Shown here one piece after another: positions 57,623-64,000 of a stretch of DNA of 64,000 nt. The notes under the pieces are model-generated. The model was not told the origin of the DNA. It made no database searches and worked only from the letters and a program-made list of their open reading frames with translations. The position numbers and the translations under genes are program-made. The DNA is taken from the NCBI GenBank assembly GCA_032871835.1, contig CM065301.1:77842069-77906068 (forward strand), in the 5' to 3' direction. The stretch is from Dipteronia dyeriana. Lineage: Eukaryota > Streptophyta > Magnoliopsida > Sapindales > Sapindaceae. Position 1 is the stretch's first letter. Each line of letters begins with the position of its first letter.

Positions 57623-58869
57623 CTATGTATGTAGCTTCATATAGTGGCTAATTCCTCTTCTTCGGCTAATGCATATCCTCATGCCATGTCCATCATATCT
57701 GCATACCTGGTCAGAAAGGGCTCTTCTTAAATTGAAAGATAATCGTCCGTTCTGCAGGTTGTTGATGAATGCATCAATTATTGCTTCATCGTTTGCACTG
57801 CCAATTTCTGATACTGCTTGGCCAAATCTCCCCAGGTATTTCTTCAGTGACTCATCTTTCCTTTGCTTTATTTGAGAAAGGTAAGCCACTGACTTTTTCC
57901 TGTGAACATTGCTCAGGAATTGCCTTAAGAAGCTCCTGCTTAGTTCACCAAAAATTCCAATGCTTGCTGGGGGCAATCTCCTGAACAATCTTGAGCCCAT
58001 GTCTCCTAAAGTTTGTGGGAAGTTAAGACAAAGTAAGGGATCACTATGGGCATACTGGGCCATAACACTTTTGTATCGTCTGACGTGCTCCTTTGGGTCC
58101 GTGTCCTTCTTGAATTGCTCTAAGTGCGACATCCTGAACCTTACTGGGAATGGGGTCCGTAAGATTTCCCTGATGAATGGACTGTCAGAATCATCATCAG
58201 ATAAATCGTTATACCCATAACGTCTGACCAATGCGTCCATCTGTCGTCTATTGTTCTCTACTTCTCGAGTTAGGCTTTGGATTACGACGTCCCTGTTTCC
58301 CACTGGATTTCCCTGATGGTTGAACTGCTGTGTGATTGTCATTCCTTTTTCAGGTTCTTCACTTTGATGCCGGGTTTCACGTATGATTCCATGATGATGC
58401 TTGCGATGGTGCTGATCGCTGTCTTCTGATGACTACCGATCCCTGTACCGGTTATGTTTACGGTGTTTTGTACGAACTGTCTGATCATGGTTCTGCTTTG
58501 GCGTGGTCGTTCCTCTTCAGGTGTTTCATGTCCAGCCTGTTTGATTGGAGTAAGGTTCCTTCCGACTTCTGGTGTATTTATTTCTGGCCCTACTACCACC
58601 GAACGGAGCCTTGCAGGTGGGAGGTTAGGAGTTTGTGCTTCTGTAGCCATCAGATTAACTACTTCCATTGCTGCGTCTGCCACCAGTTGTAGCAACGCTT
58701 CTCGAAAACGTTGTGTCTGATCTCCACTGGTTGGAGGAACTTGCTGGATCCTTGCCAGGAATGTAGGTTGGTTTTCTGTTGTTGCAGTGAGACCCCGTGA
58801 GGTACTGCCAACATGGAAGTTATTCGGAGATTTTTGGACATCCCCGGAACTACATCTGCTTCCTACCAT
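57623..58869 (-). pseudogene. Gypsy gag
   Basis: An N-terminal frame 58869-58339 (Gln/Thr-rich, low conservation) ends in a TGA that overlaps the ATG of the next frame (ATGA at 58342-58339). The 58342-57623 frame carries the Retrotrans_gag domain: MSHLEQFKKDTDPKEHVRRY, LCLNFPQTL, FLRQFLSNVHRKKSVAYLSQ and KKYLGRFGQAVSEI. Gag forms the particle and binds RNA. Whether the two frames are split by a mutation or by the element's design cannot be decided from one copy. Confidence 0.85.
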
Positions 58870-58899
58870 TGCTTTTAATCAAGTCGAAGGTTCAAGGAC

Positions 58900-58919
58900 C
58901 CCCTCATTCTAGTGCCAAT
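58900..58919 (-). other. Gypsy primer-binding site region
   Basis: Directly inside the 5' LTR the minus strand reads ATTGGCACTAGAATGAGGG. Its place and the leading TGGCAC suggest the tRNA primer site; the tRNA was not identified. Confidence 0.55.
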
Positions 58920-59810
58920 TGTTGACGTTGATTTCTAAATTGTATCAGAAAAGCCAACAAGGATTGGATTTCAGCTGTGATTTCAAAGAGAGAGAAGAGG
59001 AGAAAGTAAACAAGACGAGTTTTTTACTTGGTAAAACTCCGATGACCGTAGAAACGTCTACGGGTGGTTGAATGATCAACCGAGCCAAAATCCACTATGA
59101 ATTTATGATGTTACAAGCTCTCGATCTCTCTTTCTTCTCTCTGTATTTTTCTATGATTGTTGCCGTATCATCTTTTTTGAGATTACGGGTCTATTTAAAT
59201 GTTTATAGAACCCTAATCTGCTTTGTACAAGTAATAGATCTTTGTATTTAATTACAATTATGTACTTGCTTGAAGCTGATTGTTTTCTTTCCTGTTTTGG
59301 AGTCTTGTATTGAGAGTGAATGAGATTCTAGTATTGTAGTCCAATTTGGACTTGTTTCCTTATATAAGAACGTAGTCTTTTTAAAGAAATAAAGTTGTTG
59401 CCTGATTGAGAACCCTTCCAGCTCAGTATTCTGTTATCTTTGGGATTCCTTCCTGATATGGATATCTTTGTGTATTTTAATGACCTAATCCGTGTGAACT
59501 AGGCGCTAGCCTTTTTACTAAGTTTTCTTCATATTTATCCCGAGCAAGGATAATACCAGCTGGTCCCGAGTAACATCATTTGAGCCCGAGTAGAAGCGTC
59601 ATTTGACCAGTCCCGAATGTCGTTAACTGATCCCGAGTAGTATATAACGTTGATTGACCCTGAGTAGATTTTATTCAACATCTGCTTACTCAGGTTCTTT
59701 TCTTCGGCGATGTCTGGTTGGATATTTTCTGAATGCCTATTCGGATATCCACCTGGCAATTTATGCTCTTTGTTGATGACATGTTCATGCGATAAAATTC
59801 ACATATGACA
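58920..59810 (-). repeat. Gypsy 5' LTR
   Basis: 891 bp, same length and ends as the partner at 47815. A TTATATAA box near 59359-59367 is the likely promoter core. The stem-loop at about 59027-59062 is weaker than in the other LTR (CTCCG/CGTAG). Confidence 0.93.
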
Positions 59811-59832
59811 TATATATATATATATATATATA
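59811..59832. repeat. TA microsatellite, right flank of Gypsy element
   Basis: Continuation of the TA tract seen at 47745-47814, split by the Gypsy insertion. Confidence 0.85.
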
Positions 59833-60085
59833 ACAGTATATTATATTTGGAAAAGAGGGTATTTTTGGAATAGAGTTCGGACATAAGAGGGTATTTATGG
59901 AATAATAATTCTAGTTTGGACATGGAATGAGCATTCCATTTTGGATTGAATGTCCATTCCACCAAAATGGTGGAATCAACATTCCAATGGAATCTCCATT
60001 CCTTTCCATTTTAGCAAATCAAACATTATGAATGATTTTCTTTCCATTCCATTCGACCTAACCAAACATAGCATAAGTGTCTAAG
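59833..60085. mobile_element. possible small DNA transposon (GGAATGG-rich)
   Basis: Repeated and inverted words TGGAATGAGCATTCCA, GGAATGTTGATTCC (as complement) and GGAATGGAGATTCC, with AGAGGGTATTTWTGGAAT occurring twice in tandem. This resembles plant MITE-like repeats. Ends not defined. Confidence 0.35.
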
Positions 60086-60186
60086 CAATTAAAGATGTGC
60101 ATATGCTTATATCATATGATTATACACAAGCTAGGTATAGACTTTATATTAATTTCTAATAACTAAAAAAAAAAAACTTTCGACAA

Positions 60187-60260
60187 TATAAGATTGGTAT
60201 AGTGGTTTGCCTCTCATTCCTATACCATGAGATTGTAGGTTCGAGTCCGTATATTAAGGA
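60187..60260 (+). mobile_element. tRNA-derived SINE head
   Basis: ATTGGTATAGTGGTTTG (box A like) and GTAGGTTCGAGTCCG (box B like) about 35 nt apart. The middle and flanking words resemble the head at 590-757. Confidence 0.5.
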
Positions 60261-60402
60261 AATAACACTCTTTTTATGTTGAATTTTAAAAGTGTCACTA
60301 GTTTACTAAGTTAAGATTAAATGGTGCAAATAGATTAAAACACCATCATCTTCTTCTTTTATTACATTTTTTTTACCCTTTTTCTGTTTTTTTTATTGAG
60401 GT

Positions 60403-60433
60403 CCAATGGAGGTCGAAATCGACCTCCAATTGG
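60403..60433. repeat. near-perfect palindrome
   Basis: TGGAGGTCGA and TCGACCTCCA (60407-60416 and 60419-60428) with only AA between, extended by CCAA/TTGG outside. Confidence 0.85.
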
Positions 60434-60489
60434 AACAGACCTCCAATAAAGGTCTCAAAGATGAACAAAAAAAGTTGAAAATTTTCATT

Positions 60490-60725
60490 TTTGTTCAATA
60501 TGTCTCAAAAATTGCAAATATATGTAATAAGTCTCGGAAATTATAAATAAGTCTCTATAATTAAAAAAAATAGTCTTGAAAATTGAAAAATAAGTCTCAA
60601 AAATATAAAATAAGTCTCGACAACAACAAAATAGTAGCGAAAAAACCAAAATAAGTCCAAATTACAAAAATAAGTCTTAAAAACATGAAATAAAGTCTCG
60701 AAAAAAAACTCGAGACTTATTTTTG
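60490..60725. repeat. degenerate ATAAGTCTCGAAAA minisatellite
   Basis: About ten units of AATAAGTCTC plus A/T filler, roughly 15-25 bp each, closing with one inverted unit (CGAGACTTATTT) at about 60710. Confidence 0.7.
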
Positions 60726-61025
60726 TGAGTGTGTTTTAAAGGTATTTTTATCAGATCCACATTTTAGGTGCTATTAAAACTTAAGTTATTAAGTTGGTGA
60801 TAGTCTTAAAACTCACTCTTTAAAGAATGCTATTAAATTTCTGAGCCCATCTAGCAATGTCAAAATTACCCATTAGTTCGGGGACCCATGGGGACCCCAC
60901 CCATTATGGGTGGGTTTAGTCTCTACCATTTATGTTGTGGTATTAGTTTGGTAATTTTTTCAATCCATGATTTAATTTCGGGATGGTTTTGGAATTTTTA
61001 ATCCTCACCCGACCCATCCCCGTAC

Positions 61026-61027
<2 letters not shown>
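60726..61027. other. no gene; decayed repeat with hAT-like words
   Basis: GGGGACCCATGGGGACCCC is palindromic, and ACCCGACCCATCCCCGTACC near 61010 resembles hAT subterminal sequence. No pair of ends was found. Confidence 0.3.

Positions 61028-61068
<41 letters not shown>
61028..61068. repeat. TA microsatellite
   Basis: About 40 bp of TA. Confidence 0.9.
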
Positions 61069-61467
61069 CTAAAACTTGTTGGAAAATCGGTGCAAACACA
61101 CATTTTGAGGCTATGATTTGAGTGAGACCGATTTCATGAAAATAATAGCTTGAAAATACAATCACGGTTAAATGCTCAAGGCTAACCTAGAAGTGGGGGG
61201 GGGGGGGGGGGTGAATAGGTTAGACACCTTTTTCGACTCCCTTAGAAACAAACAAAAGTTTGCCCCTCTAGATTGCTTGTAACACAATATATATATATAT
61301 TAATTAAAGACAATTAATCAATATATAAACATAAGTAAAGTGTGATACAAACAAGTAATTTTAACATATACACAATCTACATTATAGAAAGGAAGTCAAC
61401 ATACATAAAAATTTCTATCCACAATACAAAAGAGATATGGATAGAGAAAAGTTGACACAAGATATAA

Positions 61468-61499
61468 CGTGGTAAACCTCCGAAGAGGAAACATCCACG
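61468..61499 (+). repeat. conserved 32-nt stem-loop, copy 3
   Basis: CGTGG, TAAA, CCTC, CGAA, GAGG, AAACAT, CCACG. The inner stem is 4 bp, with a change on both sides relative to copy 2. Confidence 0.68.
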
Positions 61500-61619
61500 T
61501 GCTAGCAGCCATCGACAAACAAAATCCACTAGTAGATAAGACAAGTACAATCTCTCAAGTGACCGCTTCACCTAGACACTACCCTCATATCCTACTCTAG
61601 AAGTTGTCACCCTATGCTC

Positions 61620-61930
61620 AACAATCTAAGGCTTCAAACCTCCTATCAAGACTTCCTTGCTCACCATATCCGGATCTTCACAACCCAAGGCAAGACTTCT
61701 TGCTCAACTAAGTCCTCACGACTCTAGTCAAGACTTCCTTGCTCACCTATCCGAGTTCTCCTAACTCTAGACAAGACTTCTTGCTCGACTATCCAAGGCT
61801 TCACACCCCTAGCCAAGACTTCCTTGCTCGACAATCCAAGGCTTCACACCTCTTGCCAAGACTTCTTGCTCAACACTATAGGTCTCACACCTATTGTCAA
61901 GACTTTCTTCTCACAAGGCATCTAGGTGAT
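61620..61930 (+). repeat. 41-47 bp degenerate tandem array (GACTTCCTTGCTC type)
   Basis: About seven units, related to 16130-16410. The open frame at 61739-61948 is a by-product. Confidence 0.75.
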
Positions 61931-62836
61931 CATGAATGTAAAACGTAAAAAAAGCACGCAACATAGAATGCTATGATCAACACATCCTATGGTAAAAACT
62001 AGACATGAGCATGAATGCACAAATCACATATAGTCTAGTTAGTCATGCATGTGTAATCAAATCTAGATTATGTAAGATATGTTCAATAATAATCACATCC
62101 TAGATACATGCATTTATCTAAACTTGAATCACAAGATATGTTCAACAAATCACAAGATCAAGTTTAAATCACACAAACCAAAAACATGCTAAAATCATAT
62201 GACAAAGTCAAATAGATTTAAGCAAAAGTTCTAGAGCATATTCCTAATCATAGATTCAACAAATCACATGAATAGCTCAAAAGAACATAAGCACATGTAT
62301 TATGTGAGATTTTTGGCCAAGAGAGCCTAATACATGTTAGGAACTATTTTTCACAAAATCAAACAATCAAAGATCATAAAATAGTCCTAGAATCAAAGCT
62401 AGCACAATACAATCTCAAACATGTGATAACATATGCAAAATCAAAACCTAACTCATCATGAATGATTTCAATTGAAACTCAACCTAGCTTTGAAAGTGTT
62501 CAAAACACTCACAATATACAAATATATGTAGAAGAAGAAAACCCAATGCAATTGACCAAGTTTTAAAAGAAAACTTTGAGAGAAAATCAATACCTTAGTT
62601 GATTTAGGTACAGTCCCGTTTTTGTATGATTAGATACCAAAAACAGCAGCAACATTAACTCAAACCTTTAGATAAAAGATGGAGGATGAATAGATGAACA
62701 CTCTCAACTTCGAATCACTTAAATCGGAGTTCAAATGAAGAAGTTATGGTATTTGGAAGGTGAGAAATTTAGAGAGAAAATTTCTGCACACTTGATTTGA
62801 ATTTCTTCTTAGAATGAAATGTGAGAGGGAAAGAGA

Positions 62837-62968
62837 TTATAAAGGAGTGGGAAAGAAGAAAGCAAGAAAGACCATTTTGCCCTCACTTGTTAGTGCTCCC
62901 CCGAGATGGTGCGTGGGCATCTCGGGGCAGCAAGATTGTGCGGCCGAGATGGCCACGCGCCATCTCGG
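62837..62968 (+). promoter_or_regulatory. TATA-like box and two GC-rich hairpins
   Basis: TTATAAAG at 62837-62844. Stem-loop 1: 62900-62909 with 62919-62928, CCCCGAGATG/CATCTCGGGG, 10 bp perfect, 9-nt loop. Stem-loop 2: 62944-62952 with 62960-62968, CCGAGATGG/CCATCTCGG, 9 bp perfect, 7-nt loop. Strikingly GC-rich against its AT-rich surroundings. Confidence 0.5.
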
Positions 62969-63070
62969 GCATGCACACCTTCATGACCTTTTGGCCATGG
63001 TGCATTCCCCTCATGCTTTCCTCGCGTTCTTCGACCATTCTCCGGCCTCCGAACTCAGAATTTGATTCAG

Positions 63071-63440
63071 TTTACGGATTACAAACCGTAACTCTCACAC
63101 GGACATGGACATATAAGATACTCAACCCAAAAAATAATAGTTCGACTTGATATATGAAGACGAAGACGATGTATGAAACATGAGTTGAAAGTGTAGTATC
63201 TTTTGACTTAGAACTTGAAATCAATAGTATGAGTAACCGAAATGACCGGAACTCAATCAAGAATGATTTAAGACTAAATCCAAGTTCAATATCCATGTTA
63301 TATAAACATATACACACACAAACACAATTCACACTGGAATGCAAACTACATAGAGATAATCTCCAATCATGCATATTCCAAAATATGTTATTTTCATACC
63401 AATGCATGAGCAATCATCTTAAAGTGTGTGAATGTGTTAT
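63071..63440. other. no gene recognised
   Basis: AT-rich, with small open frames on both strands but no protein features. Confidence 0.4.
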
Positions 63441-63444
63441 ACAT

Positions 63445-63620
63445 AGTGCACAACTATGCAGGGACATATATGAATGAATTGTATGTGTGTGCCTTTAATG
63501 GTGCACAACGATGCAGGGACACAAATGTATGATATATGTGTGTGTGTGTGTGCGTGTGCCTATAATAGTGCACAATAATGCAGGGACACATATAAATGAA
63601 CTGTGTGTGTGCCTAAGCCT
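63445..63620. repeat. three imperfect GTGCACAA..ATGCAGGGACA repeats with TG microsatellites
   Basis: RGTGCACAA and ATGCAGGGACA occur together at about 63445, 63500 and 63567, separated by TGTGTG tracts of variable length. Confidence 0.75.
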
Positions 63621-64000
63621 TGTAAGAGAAAGATAAGGTCTTAGTATACCTTTGTAGAACCATATTGTATCCTTTCTCTTTGAAGACTTAGAACTTGCTT
63701 TGACCTGTTGTTTCTTCTTCCTTGAAGCTTGAATTATCATGAACCTAAACAACTAAGTCATCACAAGTAAACATCATTTTGATATGGAATTCATGTCAAT
63801 ACAAACTAAAACCTAACATAGCTAGGTCAAGGTTGTTTCAAGTTCTCCTCTGTGAGAACATCTAAATGGTATACTCAAACTCCTAAAATCGTAATCGAGT
63901 GAATGAGAAATTGAAGCTCAAAGTAAGCTCGTTGTGTAGGGAAAAGTAATGAATCCCACATTTGTGAGGATTAAGAGTTATATCAAGTATATATTTGGAT
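63621..64000. other. no gene recognised
   Basis: Non-coding, nothing further seen. Confidence 0.4.

Larger units (their letters stand above)
47815..59810 (-). mobile_element. full-length Tat-lineage Ty3/Gypsy retrotransposon
   Basis: Two 891-bp LTRs (47815-48705 and 58920-59810) with TG...CA ends flank 10.2 kb. The coding order on the minus strand is gag, protease, RT, RNase H, a second RNase H, integrase, then a 3' region with tandem repeats and an ORF in the opposite orientation. The dual RNase H and the antisense ORF between integrase and 3' LTR are marks of the Tat lineage. Both flanks read TATAT, formally a 5-bp duplication but within TA repeat. LTR differences are roughly 4 percent by eye. 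Stops and frameshifts in gag and pol make it non-autonomous. Confidence 0.92.
61077..63070 (+). mobile_element. LTR-like repeat, family member 3
   Basis: Starts TGTTGGAAAATCGG. Then a run of 17 G at 61195-61211 within GTGAATAGG context, the 32-nt stem-loop at 61468, AAAATCCACTA, the GACTTC tandem array, GATCATGAATGTAAAACGTAAA near 61930, a TTATAAAG box at 62837 and two GC-rich hairpins. The order matches members 1 and 2. No protein is encoded. The right end was not found, so the length is approximate. Confidence 0.55.

Noticed and set aside
47745..59832. TATAT flanks as strong proof of the Gypsy target duplication
   Set aside because: The flanks are TA microsatellite, so matching 5-mers are expected by chance; LTR ends are the real evidence.

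Overview
The window is repeat-dominated nuclear DNA of a flowering plant, most likely a eudicot. The evidence is AT-rich spacers, short GT-AG introns, a plant-specific DUF616 gene, tRNA-headed SINEs, a plant L1-type LINE, a Tat-lineage Gypsy element and an endogenous caulimovirid of florendovirus type. The only convincing host protein gene is a TOD1/MUCI70-like gene on the minus strand at 1288-2501. Its 3' exons are not visible.

Layout. 1-4.0 kb: the host gene, a SINE head and AT-rich spacer. 4.04-4.75 kb: a non-autonomous hAT-like element with an eroded 8-bp target duplication. 4.8-9.9 kb: fossil repeats, including a tRNA-Glu-like pseudogene, GC-rich hairpins and a 199-bp tandem duplication. 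9.94-13.5 kb: a 5'-truncated LINE on the minus strand. 13.5-16.5 kb: two adjacent members of an LTR-like family, one interrupted by a solo LTR with a perfect ACTCA duplication. 17.0-47.7 kb: a cluster of seven full or partial pararetrovirus copies ordered A(+) B(+) | C(-) D(-) F(-) | G(+) E(+), flanked by TA-rich microsatellite on both sides. 47.8-59.8 kb: a full-length 12-kb Gypsy element with two 891-bp LTRs, inserted on the minus strand in the right-hand TA repeat and carrying an antisense ORF on the plus strand. 59.8-64 kb: small repeats and a third member of the LTR-like family.

The viral copies share one plan: ORF1 (movement protein, coat with zinc knuckle, protease, reverse transcriptase, RNase H), then ORF2 (unknown function, overlapping ORF1 by ATGA), then an intergenic region with TATA box, AATAAA signal and a 13-nt initiator-tRNA-Met primer site. 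All copies are broken by stops, frameshifts or deletions. Breakpoints cluster at or just upstream of the primer site, where the circular viral DNA has its discontinuity. The long inverted arrangement could yield double-stranded RNA if transcribed.

The most unusual non-coding signals are two structured elements. One is a 32-36 nt stem-loop (outer CGTGG/CCACG, inner CCTCC/GGAGG type) present in three LTR-like repeats and also in the LTRs of the Gypsy element. The other is a set of GC-rich hairpins with different sequences but similar geometry, placed about 60-110 bp downstream of TATA-like sites. All calls rest on reading the sequence; no alignment or database search was possible.
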